Translations under genes and position numbers: made by a program | Part shown: positions 52,561 to 61,520 of the stretch, piece after piece | Position numbering within the stretch: position 1 is the stretch's first letter | Layout: every line of letters begins with the position of its first letter | The notes under the pieces: model-generated | Seen by the model: the letters and a program-made list of their open reading frames with translations, nothing else | Databases searched by the model: none | What the model was told of the DNA's origin: nothing | IMG/VR virus record: IMGVR_UViG_3300025770_000004 | Span: 186,001-250,000 of that record | DNA: 64,000 bases | Direction: 5' to 3' (one strand) | From: a virus

Positions 52561-53271
52561 ATGATTGTTCCCTATCTAGGAGAAAAATCAAAGCTTTCAA
52601 ACTTTATAACACCAAATATACCTACTGATATTTCTACTTATGTGGAGCCATTTGGTGGTATGTTTGGTATTTATTTCTCACTCAATATTAAAGATATTAA
52701 ATACGTTTATAATGACTCTAATCATTTAAACTATAATCTGTTTCTTCAATTACAAGATTCAGAGTTTATTGATTTAGTTAAGGCGACTACTATTGATAAA
52801 CTTTATTACCAAAACTCATTAAATAATTTAGAGAATAAAGATAAGAAACAATTAGCATTGGATTGGTTAATTGTATTAACTTGTTCACACCCACGAAAAA
52901 TAGGAGAAGACTCATGGATAGGATCCGAGGAATTTAATATTTTTAAGTTAAAGTGGAGTTCTTATAAGAAAAAGGTTAATAAAATAACTGACATATTAAA
53001 CATAGATTACAAAGAAGTTATCAGTAAATATGATTCTGAATCAACATTCTTTTATTTAGATCCACCCTATATGGATAAAGAAGATTATTACTTAAATCAT
53101 AGCTTCGATAAAGAATCACATAAAGAATTATCAGAAATTATAAATAAAATTAAAGGTAAATTTATATTGAGTTATTTTTACTTTGATGGATTAAGAGAAC
53201 TTTACCCTAATTGTAAATTTGAATCCAAGAAGACTATAATGGGTACTGAATATTTTATATCCAATTATTAA
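52561..53271 (+). CDS. dam: Dam-type DNA adenine N6-methyltransferase
   Basis: 236 aa. Motif I YVEPFGGMFGIYF (28-40, SAM binding), motif IV FFYLDPPYMDKED (DPPY, about 163-175) and the target-recognition spacer SFDKESHKEL match the Dam/MTase alpha class, with YLGEKSKLSNFI (K-x-x-L-x-x-x-I) at the start. It may protect phage DNA against host restriction or mark it for replication. ATG directly follows the M16 stop. Confidence 0.88.
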   Translation: MIVPYLGEKSKLSNFITPNIPTDISTYVEPFGGMFGIYFSLNIKDIKYVYNDSNHLNYNLFLQLQDSEFIDLVKATTIDKLYYQNSLNNLENKDKKQLALDWLIVLTCSHPRKIGEDSWIGSEEFNIFKLKWSSYKKKVNKITDILNIDYKEVISKYDSESTFFYLDPPYMDKEDYYLNHSFDKESHKELSEIINKIKGKFILSYFYFDGLRELYPNCKFESKKTIMGTEYFISNY

Positions 53272-53690
53272 ACCTTAAATATACCAGACTCATCAGACGA
53301 ATCTAAAAACCTACCAAGTTCAATCATAACTTCATCGGGACCTAAGTGATGTGTAGAATCAACGTTTATATTAGATAACTCACCAACAGAATAAACACAC
53401 CTAACACAATCAGGAACATCTTGTCTATTCATCATCTCTACAAAATAAGAATATATCTCTTTTGATATCTCTTCAACAGACTCAACAGTTGTTGTACAAC
53501 CAGGATGAACAGTTATATCCATTGGTATAACTATACTATCTTTATAATCAGAATTTATTTGATTTACAATTTGTCTTATATTAGACTGTAATGAAGTTGG
53601 TGTACTACTTAATATATGACAATATTTTATCCATTCAGCATTATGTCCTTTTGGTGGACAAATCTTGACATAAATAACACCATAATCCAT
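53268..53690 (-). CDS. Hypothetical protein
   Basis: 140 aa from ATG 53690, just after the HD gene stop (a longer ORF from 53720 overlaps that gene). It has GVIYVKICPPKGHNAEW at the start and several His and Cys residues (HPGCTTTV, VRCVYSVGE, HHLGPDE), suggestive of metal binding. No family recognised. It overlaps the methylase end by 4 nt (convergent). Confidence 0.6.
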   Translation of the reverse strand: MDYGVIYVKICPPKGHNAEWIKYCHILSSTPTSLQSNIRQIVNQINSDYKDSIVIPMDITVHPGCTTTVESVEEISKEIYSYFVEMMNRQDVPDCVRCVYSVGELSNINVDSTHHLGPDEVMIELGRFLDSSDESGIFKV

Positions 53691-53691
53691 A

Positions 53692-54252
53692 TTAGTAGTT
53701 TTCTTTAACCCAATCAACAAGTTTAATTAAATTCTCTGTGTTATTTGGATATTTATCTAAGAGTGATTCTAAGAACTTTAATCTACCCATCTTATACATT
53801 TCATCACCATAACCCTTAAACTCTTCGTGGATACCTTCCTCCCACATTAGAAGTTGATCAAAGTCTCTTTCAACTATGTTCATATCATAATTATTAAAAG
53901 ATTCGGATAATAGTGTATTTGATTGGTGTGTTTTTGTATCAAGTATCATTTGATTAATTTCTTGTATATCTTCATTAGTCTTATCAACAGCACATTCTAT
54001 AAAGAAATCTGCTGACTTTTCTTCGTTATCATAAGCCATTGGATCATAAATACAATCGTGAAAAAGTGATGTAATTAGGAGTTTTTCATATTGTTTTTCT
54101 GAAAACTTTGATTTATTTTCATTTATCTGATCAATAAGATCATTTAAGTGTGTTAATGTATGATAAGCTCTATGAGATTCATTCCACATAGCTAATACTG
54201 TATTAACATCACATTTTATATTCCATTTATTTAATAACTCCTGTAAGTCCAT
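53692..54252 (-). CDS. HD-domain phosphohydrolase
   Basis: 186 aa. The HD fold is marked by ESHRAYHTLTHLNDL (about 25-39; Y-H-x-x-x-H), SLFHDCIYDP (about 63-72; HD pair) and DNEEKSADFF (74-83), with WEEGIHEEF later. This matches the predicted metal-dependent HD hydrolases with the YHTLTHL signature. Members cleave nucleotides or phosphodiesters; the substrate here is unknown. A late-type box lies 20 nt upstream. Confidence 0.8.
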   Translation of the reverse strand: MDLQELLNKWNIKCDVNTVLAMWNESHRAYHTLTHLNDLIDQINENKSKFSEKQYEKLLITSLFHDCIYDPMAYDNEEKSADFFIECAVDKTNEDIQEINQMILDTKTHQSNTLLSESFNNYDMNIVERDFDQLLMWEEGIHEEFKGYGDEMYKMGRLKFLESLLDKYPNNTENLIKLVDWVKENY

Positions 54253-54271
54253 AAAAATTAATTCGTTTTTG

Positions 54272-54406
54272 TTATATATTAAATATTTTCTTTATACTTT
54301 GACACCTTGAGAATTTTTTATATTCCATGAAATGTTTCATCATATTCATTGAATTCATATAGGATTTACCCACTTGTCTCGACTTTAGTAAAATCATTTG
54401 TTTCAT
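54272..54406 (-). CDS. Tiny protein with tail-like end
   Basis: 44 codons, ATG 54406 overlapping the upstream TGA (ATGA), stop 54272. KSRQVGKSYMNSMNMMKHF contains a GKS with a preceding R-Q, as in a vestigial P-loop, and it ends CQSIKKIFNI, a variant of the tail motif. It is too short for an ATPase. The overlap supports real translation. Confidence 0.5.
   Translation of the reverse strand: MKQMILLKSRQVGKSYMNSMNMMKHFMEYKKFSRCQSIKKIFNI
54273..54282 (-). promoter_or_regulatory. Late-type promoter box TTAATATATA
   Basis: Exact minus-strand match 20 nt before the HD gene ATG at 54252; overlaps the end of the tiny upstream gene. Confidence 0.55.
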
Positions 54407-54666
54407 TCGAATATTCTTTTAATTTTATCTTTACGTCTATTATGTGGTTTCAACCTATTCATCATCTGAGTCATTTGATTCATCATATTTGATAAATTCA
54501 TTGAAGTCTTACCAAGGTTATTAAATCCACTAATAATACTAGTATGGTCTATAAAATATGGTTTGTGTTTACTAAGATTTTCATCTAAATTAGGTAAAAA
54601 TCTAATTTTCTTCTTAATATCATTCACCGTTGGTTTATATAATACTATCTCATTAAGCTTTTTCAT
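54403..54666 (-). CDS. Small Met/Asn-rich protein with C-terminal tail
   Basis: 87 aa. IISGFNNLGKTSMNLSNMM (47-65) resembles the GKSYMNSMNMM segment of the next tiny gene, so the two may be paralogues. A Met-rich helix (NMMNQMTQMMNRL) leads to HNRRKDKIKRIFE, a clear tail. Overlaps its neighbours at both ends. Function unknown. Confidence 0.6.
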   Translation of the reverse strand: MKKLNEIVLYKPTVNDIKKKIRFLPNLDENLSKHKPYFIDHTSIISGFNNLGKTSMNLSNMMNQMTQMMNRLKPHNRRKDKIKRIFE

Positions 54667-54769
54667 ATAAAAGTTTTTTCAATTTCTCTTTCCTTTTTCT
54701 AGATTTCAAAAAGGTACTACTCTCTCGTAATGCCTTATTTAGATTAGTCATTATCCAACTATAATCCAT
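54653..54769 (-). CDS. 38-aa basic protein
   Basis: ATG 54769 overlaps the preceding stop as TAATG, stop 54653 lies inside the next gene. MDYSWIMTNLNKALRESS then KSRKRKEKLKKLLYEKA: essentially a helix plus a basic tail of the shared type. Overlapping signals on both sides are the main support. Confidence 0.5.
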   Translation of the reverse strand: MDYSWIMTNLNKALRESSTFLKSRKRKEKLKKLLYEKA

Positions 54770-55305
54770 TAGTTTATTATTTGGTTTAATTTACTTTCTC
54801 TTCTTATACTCACTATCTCACTATTTATTAATTGATTTAAATTTTCAATATCTTCTAACATAACTGATGATTCTACTAAATTATCTAATTTTTTCTGAAA
54901 TCTATCATTAAGTATTTGTGTAAACATACAAGTTGTTGTTCTTATTTCTATGAGGTCTGTTTTCCAATTTTCACCATCATACTTAGCATCATTTATTCTT
55001 AAATTATACCACAAACCCTTATCACTTTTATTAACAATGAATACATTTTCATCATTCACATATATCGGAAAATAATAATCTTTATCCTTTCTATTATGTA
55101 TCCGGCCATTTATATTATATGATATTCTAGAATCTAATTTATAACATAAGTTTAATTTCTTGGGAAGTCTATAAAGTAATTTTATATTTCTAAAATAATC
55201 TGAACGACCTATCTTAAATATAGATATTATTGACGGTATTGATATCATCAATGCGAAAAATGGGATGACTATTGAAAATGCTATTAAGAAATGATATATT
55301 CCCAT
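54769..55305 (-). CDS. Membrane-anchored protein with C-terminal tail
   Basis: 178 aa. One N-terminal transmembrane helix (IYHFLIAFSIVIPFFALMISI, about 3-23) without signal cleavage; then a basic beta region (YRLPKKLNLCYKL...YYFPIYVNDENVFIVNK) and a helical end closing RRESKLNQIIN, a clear tail. The start shares a base with the preceding stop at 55305, the stop overlaps the following ATG. It would place the tail on the cytoplasmic side of the membrane. Confidence 0.7.
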   Translation of the reverse strand: MGIYHFLIAFSIVIPFFALMISIPSIISIFKIGRSDYFRNIKLLYRLPKKLNLCYKLDSRISYNINGRIHNRKDKDYYFPIYVNDENVFIVNKSDKGLWYNLRINDAKYDGENWKTDLIEIRTTTCMFTQILNDRFQKKLDNLVESSVMLEDIENLNQLINSEIVSIRRESKLNQIIN

Positions 55306-55529
55306 TATCCTAAAATTTGATCAATCTTATTATTTCTTTTCAAAGCTTTCTCTCTCTGTAAACGATCAGATATTTCAGATTCGGATTCAACCTCAACAAA
55401 ATTACCCATCGTGTAATATTTAGAAACCTCTTTCACACACTCATCATAAGTTTTATAGTAACTACCGTACCCATCACCATACTTCACATTATAGTAATCT
55501 CCGGATTTATAAATATTATATTCTTTCAT
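55305..55529 (-). CDS. Small protein with C-terminal tail
   Basis: 74 aa. YYNVKYGDGYGSYYKTYDECVKEV looks like a small beta-alpha unit with many Tyr, then an acidic stretch and KALKRNNKIDQILG, a clear tail. Its ATG overlaps the sirtuin stop (ATGA, 55526-55529). No family recognised. Confidence 0.65.
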   Translation of the reverse strand: MKEYNIYKSGDYYNVKYGDGYGSYYKTYDECVKEVSKYYTMGNFVEVESESEISDRLQREKALKRNNKIDQILG

Positions 55530-56233
55530 ATTAATTTAATTAAATCATTTTTAACTTTTTCCATTCCATCACCAGCACCACCCTTAACGTGTTCAAAAAA
55601 CGGTTTTCTCTGTTTATCAATAAAGAAGTTTATTTCAGATGGATCAACATAATATATCAGTGAATCTCCCTTTGTTAAGAAAGGTATAGTATTTGCAGGA
55701 GAAACTTGCATAGAAGTACCAACAACAACACAAACATCAGCTTCTTCTGCTGCAACGTATGCCTTTTCAGTATCTTTAGTAGATAAAACCTCACTAAACC
55801 AAACTATATGTGGTCTTAGTTGAGAACCTTTCTCACATTTATCACCTATATTCAAATCATCTTCCCAATCATATATTAATCTAGGATTTAATGTTGAACG
55901 AACTTTTGTTAATTCACCGTGTAAATGCACAACATTAGTAGAACCTGCTCTTTCGTGGAGGTTATCAACATTCTGAGTAACAACAGTTACATCAAAATCC
56001 TTTTCTAATTCAGCAATTATTTCATGAGCTTTATTTGGAAATACAGTTTTTAACTGTTTTCTTCGTTGGTTATAGAACTCTAAGACAGTTTCTTTGTCTT
56101 TTTTCCAACCATCAGGAGTAGCCACATCTTCTATCTTATGATTACACCATAATCCATTGGTATCACGAAATGTTTCCACCCCACTCTCCGCCGAAACTCC
56201 GGCTCCTGTAAATACTAAAATTTTCTTTTTCAT
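55526..56233 (-). CDS. cobB: Sirtuin (CobB-type NAD-dependent lysine deacylase)
   Basis: 235 aa from ATG 56233; a longer frame from 56338 crosses the promoter and is rejected. Sirtuin motifs are complete: VFTGAGVSAESGVETFRD (6-23), TQNVDNLHERAG (about 86-97), catalytic His in HLHGEL, and VGTSMQVSPA for NAD. FYNQRRKQL keeps the Tyr-x-x-Arg pair (YNQR) that selects succinyl and malonyl lysine in CobB and SIRT5. Zinc cysteines are absent. It heads an operon of tiny tailed proteins. It may strip acyl marks from host or phage proteins, or consume NAD. Confidence 0.92.
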   Translation of the reverse strand: MKKKILVFTGAGVSAESGVETFRDTNGLWCNHKIEDVATPDGWKKDKETVLEFYNQRRKQLKTVFPNKAHEIIAELEKDFDVTVVTQNVDNLHERAGSTNVVHLHGELTKVRSTLNPRLIYDWEDDLNIGDKCEKGSQLRPHIVWFSEVLSTKDTEKAYVAAEEADVCVVVGTSMQVSPANTIPFLTKGDSLIYYVDPSEINFFIDKQRKPFFEHVKGGAGDGMEKVKNDLIKLI

Positions 56234-56243
56234 ATTATTTATA

Positions 56244-56251
56244 CAAATATA
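56244..56251 (-). promoter_or_regulatory. Host-type -7 element TATATTTG
   Basis: Minus strand, 10 nt upstream of the sirtuin ATG; no clear -33 element. It supports the downstream start. Confidence 0.5.
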
Positions 56252-56290
56252 GGTAAAAATGTTTAATACCTTATAGAAACTATTAACAAA

Positions 56291-56300
56291 TTTATATATA
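56291..56300 (+). promoter_or_regulatory. Late-type promoter box (TTTATATATA)
   Basis: One mismatch, 22 nt before the ATG at 56323. Confidence 0.55.
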
Positions 56301-56322
56301 CTAAAAAGTTTGCAAACTATTA

Positions 56323-59300
56323 ATGGCATCATTTTCATCTTTATCTAAAAATATTGGGAAATTAATTTCCACCAAACCTAGATTAATATCATCAGAGGAT
56401 TTAAAATCTGCTGGTGATAATATAAAATTGGTTGGTGTTGATCCTCTCAAAAGCTTAGATTATCAATCAGATAAACCCTTTTCACCAAGATTATTAAATT
56501 GGGTAGAGCCTTATATAATAGGTGGTATAAGAAAAACCTTGTTTTATACTGAGGTAAATTCTGGATTAAAAGTTGGTGATAGAGTATTTATACTTAACGG
56601 TAATTATGACAATGATTTATTAATAAAATTAGATAAATATAAGAAAGGTAGGGATGGTTATAAAGTTATATTCATTGATAATTGCCAAGTTGTTTTAGAT
56701 ATTGATTATATAGGTGTTCCGGTTTGGCAAGATGATGATTTAGACCAATTTATAAAAGTTCGTAACGTTAAAACAAAAGAAGATTTCTTAAATGTTAATA
56801 GAGAGATAACAACTAGAGAAGGTAGTTTTGATTACAAATATAATTACTATCAAAATAGTATAATTTATACAGAACAAAATTGGGATCCACTAACTTCTTG
56901 GGGTCAGAATGATGGTTTAGTTGGTAGTCCAGGATTTTTTGTTAGAGATGACATAGATGGATGGACTAATATAACAACTGAGTTTATGTCTGGTTCATTT
57001 TCTTATGCACTTTCACCAACATACACAAATAATAACAAGGTTAGAATATTAAATGATACATTTAGTCATAGTTTTGGGGGTAAATCATTTGAATTCAAAG
57101 AAGGATTTACTTATGAGTGGGGAACGGCACCAGAGCACGATGCTGTACCAGGTACACAATCAGAATGGATAATTAATATTTTATATAATCAATCTTTGTT
57201 AACTAAGGGTAATTTTAGGAATGGTAATTTTAAAGGAGATTGGAACACAGGAGTTTATGGTAGACAAGATGAGAAAATAAAATGGGAAGGAAAAGGTTCT
57301 TGGTACAATGGAACATTATTAAATACTGAATGGGAAGATGGTACATTTGATTCTAAATATACATTACCAGAAAGTTATTTATCTGAGCTTGATGAATATG
57401 GAATACCTTACCAAAAGGTAAACAAACCAGATAATAATAACAAAGGGTTTAATTATATAATTGATTCTGAAATCAAAAAATCTGTTGTTAATAACGGAAA
57501 TTTCATAAATACAAATATTGGTGGTGATATATCATTAACATATTCAATTGTCGAAAGTCATATTTTACGATATATCAACAAACAACTAGGAATAACACAA
57601 AAGTATAATAATACAGTAAATAAAGCATTCTTTGAGAATTGTCGGTTCGAAGATGCCTTTGTTAATAATTCAGAAGTTAAAACATCTAGATCAACAAATA
57701 CAATGTTTAATAACATAAAGTCAGTTAACTCCAATTATGGTAAATCAGTTATAAAGAATTCAAATTATCTTAGTGATGAAATAATTAAAATATTGGATTA
57801 TGATGAGTTTAACATTTCCGAATATAAATCTGGTGGTACATTTAGTTCAAGAGAAATATCACACAAAGTTTATAAATTTTATCTTAGTAGAAGTGATTTT
57901 GAAAGGTTAAAATTAAAAGATTCATTTTATATCAAAGGAATTAAAATAAATGATAATTCAAAAGATGTTATTAAATTCTTTGATGATAAATTCAGAGTTG
58001 GATCATGGACAAGGTATATTGATGGTTATACAACCACGGCTATTACACAACCTATTGCAGTAGCAGCACATTCTTTTTATAAAAGAGGCATAGAATATTC
58101 AGTGTTTTTATCAACTCCGGGAGATAATGAATGGAGATATACATCTGTTAACGGCACTCCAGGAAGTTACACTGATGTAGTGGATGAAAATTCTAAAAAG
58201 GGATATTCAATTGATGTTGTTGTTTCAATTTATGATATACATAGCCCATCAGGTCCTACTGATGTTGCTAAAGATTTTAACAGAAGTTCTGATATCACGT
58301 TATCAGATATACCTACTGTACCACAATATAATGGAGGTTTTATTAACATACCACCATTATTAGGAAATAATATAGATTTCTCAAAAGCTTATATTGTAGA
58401 TTCTGAATTTGAAAGTGGTTTATTTGAAACATCAAATTGGAATAGTGGTAGACATATTGATTACAATAATGATATTAATATTACGACACCCACAACAGAA
58501 GGTGGTTATTATAATTTAAGTATATCAACATTTAGTTCTATATTAACAGCAACAACTACTTATAATTCTCAATATCCGGAGGCATTAGAGGGATGTATGG
58601 GTGTAGGAGATATCGTGTTCTTAAATAATGTAGATTATGACACAACAGGTAAAGTAACATCATTTATGATAAGTGCTTCTGGTTCTGGTTATACACAATC
58701 CAATACTAATGTATCAACAATAGGTGGGTCGGGTGTGAATTTAACAGTTGATTATACACCAGATACAATTGGTACTATTTTATCTATAAATAACCTAACT
58801 CCTGGTGGTAATTATGGTGATGGTCCTTATTCTAATATCCCTATTACTGGTGGACTTGGATCAGGAGCTACGTTGGATTACACAGTGCTCAGTAATGTAG
58901 TTATATCAGCAACAATATCTAATGGTGGGATAGGATATCAAATTGGTGATATTCTTGAAATACCAGGTGCTACACCAACCGCATCCGTAATTGTAGCAAC
59001 TATAACAAATGGTGAAGTTTTAAGTGCGACTGTAAGTACATCAGGTATAGGATATCAGATTGGTGATTTAATCACAATTAACGATGGTGGTGTTAACTCA
59101 GAAGTTACTGTTTTATCAACAACCGGTTCTGTTACCACATTACCAGATACATATAAAATATTATCTAATTCACCAGGTTCCACTTTTAGTACATTAGAAT
59201 TGGAAGAAGTAATTACTGGAACATATAGTGTATTATCTACATTATTAGATGGTGGGTTATTTAATACTGGTAGAGCATATAATAGATATGGATATATACA

Positions 59301-61401
59301 CAAATCTAGATTTGACAAATCTAAGATAAAATCTGGTTTATTCAGAAGAACTTATATAAAAGGATCATTTATAGAAAATGATTCTTTTGATGTAGAAGAT
59401 AAAGATTTCACGGATTTAGAGAAAATAAGAAGCTTAGTTATATCCGATTCACTATTTAGGGATAACTCTAATATTCTATCGAAGGGTCTTTACATGAATT
59501 CTCATGTAGTTGACGGAACAGATGATTGGGTAAATGTGTTGGGAGATTCATTGATATGGAATGGATCTACACTGAAAAATGGTGTTATAAAAAGAAGTAG
59601 ATGGATTGATGGAACTTTAAAAAATGGAACATTTTATGAATCCAGAACGTTTGATGCTAACCCAACAATATATAATGAATTTCATTATAATGAAAATATA
59701 AAATCGTATTATAAGGATGGAATAACAGATGAATTTATATTCAATAATAGAAATTCTTGGCAAAATGGAACATTTGAAAAGGGTGAATTTCATAAGAGTG
59801 ATTGGGAAATGGGTAAGTTTAATGGTGGTCTATTTTATTACTCTAAATTCTATGATGGTGTTATAAATGGTGGTTTTATTGGTGATTTAACTACATCAAC
59901 AACAGACACATTAGTTTATAACGGAACAGTTAGTTACACAACAGTTGAAAACGCAACACTATACGCAATAGACACAAGTTTGACAATGACAGATGATAAG
60001 AATATCGTTTGGGAAGATGGTGTATTTAACGGTGGTGTGTTTGGATGTGATATTTTACAAACTACCCCTTCACACACGGCTACCTGGAAAGATGGAACAT
60101 TTAATGATGGACAATTTGTAACAAATGGGAAGTGGGAAAACGGAATATTTAATGGTGGACAATTTATATCAGGATATGGATGGACATTAGCAGGATCAAC
60201 AACACAAACAGATTATGGTTGGGAAGATGGTGTATTTAACGGTGGTGAATTTGGAAATGCGAATTTAGCAACAAATTCAATTTGGTACTCAGGAGAGTTT
60301 AATGGTGGTGAATTTGTTGGTAGATATTGGAATGATGGAATATTAACAGCTGGTAAATTCAAAGGATCATCTACATATCCTGCTGTTGGTGGGTATAAAG
60401 TTGATGGTATGACAGTATCAAATGCGTATAACTTCGTAGAGTCTTATACACAATCATATTATGGTAAATGGAATACTGGATATTTCACAAATATTAAAGA
60501 TAAGTTTATAAAGGATAAAAAGATATACTCTGTTAAAGAAAGAGCTATCAAAAGAATAAGCCTAAAAAGAGCAACATTTGAAAATGCACTTTGGATTAGT
60601 GGAACATTTAGTCACCCATCAGGAGAATTTAAAGAAAGTGTTTGGTTAGATGGTGGATTCGATGCAGGAACATTTAAATCAAGTTCTTTCAATCCATGGG
60701 TAATTAGATATAATAAAGTACCTAATGGTTATCCATCAGTACCCATTACTGTGGTAGGATCTTATCTAACTGATAATTGGATAGCTGGAGGAACATTTAG
60801 TCAAAATAACAACCCTTCATTTTTAGGAGAAGTAATTTCAACTGCCACTTCTTCTAATTCTATGACTTTTATAGCACTTCAAGGACAAATGATTTATGGT
60901 CCAAGTGGAGATGATTTAATAGATCAAATAGGATCCGAGGACTTTTATGCCCCTTTTTATGGAGAAGATGGTAAATCATTTAACTTAAATGATGATTTAA
61001 CAACTGGAAGTGGTTCTTGTGTTTGGTATAATGGTAAATTTGATGATAGTGACTTTTATATATCACAGTGGAATCAAGGTAGATGGTTATCTGGTACTGG
61101 ATTTGGTATGGTTTGGAGAGATGGTATTTCTAACTATATGAATGCTTATAATATCTGTTGGGAAGATGGTACTTGGAGAAATGGTAACTGGCAAGGTTCT
61201 TATTTCAAATTTGATGGGTGTGTTACTGATCCATTCAATAAGCAAATATTATATAGAGTTATGAATTGTACTGGTACATCATCTATGCACACTTGGAATA
61301 TATTTAGATCACTAGATCTCGGGGTTATTTGTTATGAGGAAGGTGTTGCATCAAACCCATCTTGTAGAGGATGTGTGGATATTAATGAGCTGAACAAGTG
61401 A
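56323..61401 (+). CDS. Giant virion protein with W-x-x-G-x-F solenoid repeats
   Basis: 1692 aa. Unique N-terminal part (1-285), then long stretches of repeats of the type [WK]-x-x-G-x-F-x-x-G-x-F (LTKGNFRNGNFKGDWNTG; WQNGTFEKGEFHKSDWEMG; WEDGVFNGGVF; WENGIFNGGQF), resembling MORN/pentapeptide-like beta solenoids, dense at about 285-345 and 1065-1400. Between them (about 745-930) are GSGYTQS / GGIGYQIGDILEIPG / SGIGYQIGDLITI repeats, a tail-fibre theme. The Cys-rich end reads CRGCVDINELNK. Likely a very long fibre or needle. The next gene is a paralogue. Confidence 0.8.
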   Translation: MASFSSLSKNIGKLISTKPRLISSEDLKSAGDNIKLVGVDPLKSLDYQSDKPFSPRLLNWVEPYIIGGIRKTLFYTEVNSGLKVGDRVFILNGNYDNDLLIKLDKYKKGRDGYKVIFIDNCQVVLDIDYIGVPVWQDDDLDQFIKVRNVKTKEDFLNVNREITTREGSFDYKYNYYQNSIIYTEQNWDPLTSWGQNDGLVGSPGFFVRDDIDGWTNITTEFMSGSFSYALSPTYTNNNKVRILNDTFSHSFGGKSFEFKEGFTYEWGTAPEHDAVPGTQSEWIINILYNQSLLTKGNFRNGNFKGDWNTGVYGRQDEKIKWEGKGSWYNGTLLNTEWEDGTFDSKYTLPESYLSELDEYGIPYQKVNKPDNNNKGFNYIIDSEIKKSVVNNGNFINTNIGGDISLTYSIVESHILRYINKQLGITQKYNNTVNKAFFENCRFEDAFVNNSEVKTSRSTNTMFNNIKSVNSNYGKSVIKNSNYLSDEIIKILDYDEFNISEYKSGGTFSSREISHKVYKFYLSRSDFERLKLKDSFYIKGIKINDNSKDVIKFFDDKFRVGSWTRYIDGYTTTAITQPIAVAAHSFYKRGIEYSVFLSTPGDNEWRYTSVNGTPGSYTDVVDENSKKGYSIDVVVSIYDIHSPSGPTDVAKDFNRSSDITLSDIPTVPQYNGGFINIPPLLGNNIDFSKAYIVDSEFESGLFETSNWNSGRHIDYNNDINITTPTTEGGYYNLSISTFSSILTATTTYNSQYPEALEGCMGVGDIVFLNNVDYDTTGKVTSFMISASGSGYTQSNTNVSTIGGSGVNLTVDYTPDTIGTILSINNLTPGGNYGDGPYSNIPITGGLGSGATLDYTVLSNVVISATISNGGIGYQIGDILEIPGATPTASVIVATITNGEVLSATVSTSGIGYQIGDLITINDGGVNSEVTVLSTTGSVTTLPDTYKILSNSPGSTFSTLELEEVITGTYSVLSTLLDGGLFNTGRAYNRYGYIHKSRFDKSKIKSGLFRRTYIKGSFIENDSFDVEDKDFTDLEKIRSLVISDSLFRDNSNILSKGLYMNSHVVDGTDDWVNVLGDSLIWNGSTLKNGVIKRSRWIDGTLKNGTFYESRTFDANPTIYNEFHYNENIKSYYKDGITDEFIFNNRNSWQNGTFEKGEFHKSDWEMGKFNGGLFYYSKFYDGVINGGFIGDLTTSTTDTLVYNGTVSYTTVENATLYAIDTSLTMTDDKNIVWEDGVFNGGVFGCDILQTTPSHTATWKDGTFNDGQFVTNGKWENGIFNGGQFISGYGWTLAGSTTQTDYGWEDGVFNGGEFGNANLATNSIWYSGEFNGGEFVGRYWNDGILTAGKFKGSSTYPAVGGYKVDGMTVSNAYNFVESYTQSYYGKWNTGYFTNIKDKFIKDKKIYSVKERAIKRISLKRATFENALWISGTFSHPSGEFKESVWLDGGFDAGTFKSSSFNPWVIRYNKVPNGYPSVPITVVGSYLTDNWIAGGTFSQNNNPSFLGEVISTATSSNSMTFIALQGQMIYGPSGDDLIDQIGSEDFYAPFYGEDGKSFNLNDDLTTGSGSCVWYNGKFDDSDFYISQWNQGRWLSGTGFGMVWRDGISNYMNAYNICWEDGTWRNGNWQGSYFKFDGCVTDPFNKQILYRVMNCTGTSSMHTWNIFRSLDLGVICYEEGVASNPSCRGCVDINELNK

Positions 61402-61506
61402 TGAACATGAAGTAAGCTTCAAGTTTTTGACTGAATCGATAAAGTAACATCACGGAATATAGCGGTGAATATTCGTAAGTATTTTTACACAAAAGGAAGT
61501 ATATAA

Positions 61507-61516
61507 TTAATATATA
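61507..61516 (+). promoter_or_regulatory. Late-type promoter box TTAATATATA
   Basis: Exact match 4 nt before the ATG at 61521. Confidence 0.65.
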
Positions 61517-61520
61517 GTTT

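Noticed and set aside
54272-54406. P-loop (RQVGKS) as part of a terminase or helicase
   Set aside because: The frame is only 44 codons with no Walker B or other motor motif; at best it is a fragment or a chance match.
56234-56338. 35-residue N-terminal extension of the sirtuin
   Set aside because: It would cover the TATATTTG promoter and the divergent late box, and CobB proteins begin just before the GAG motif.
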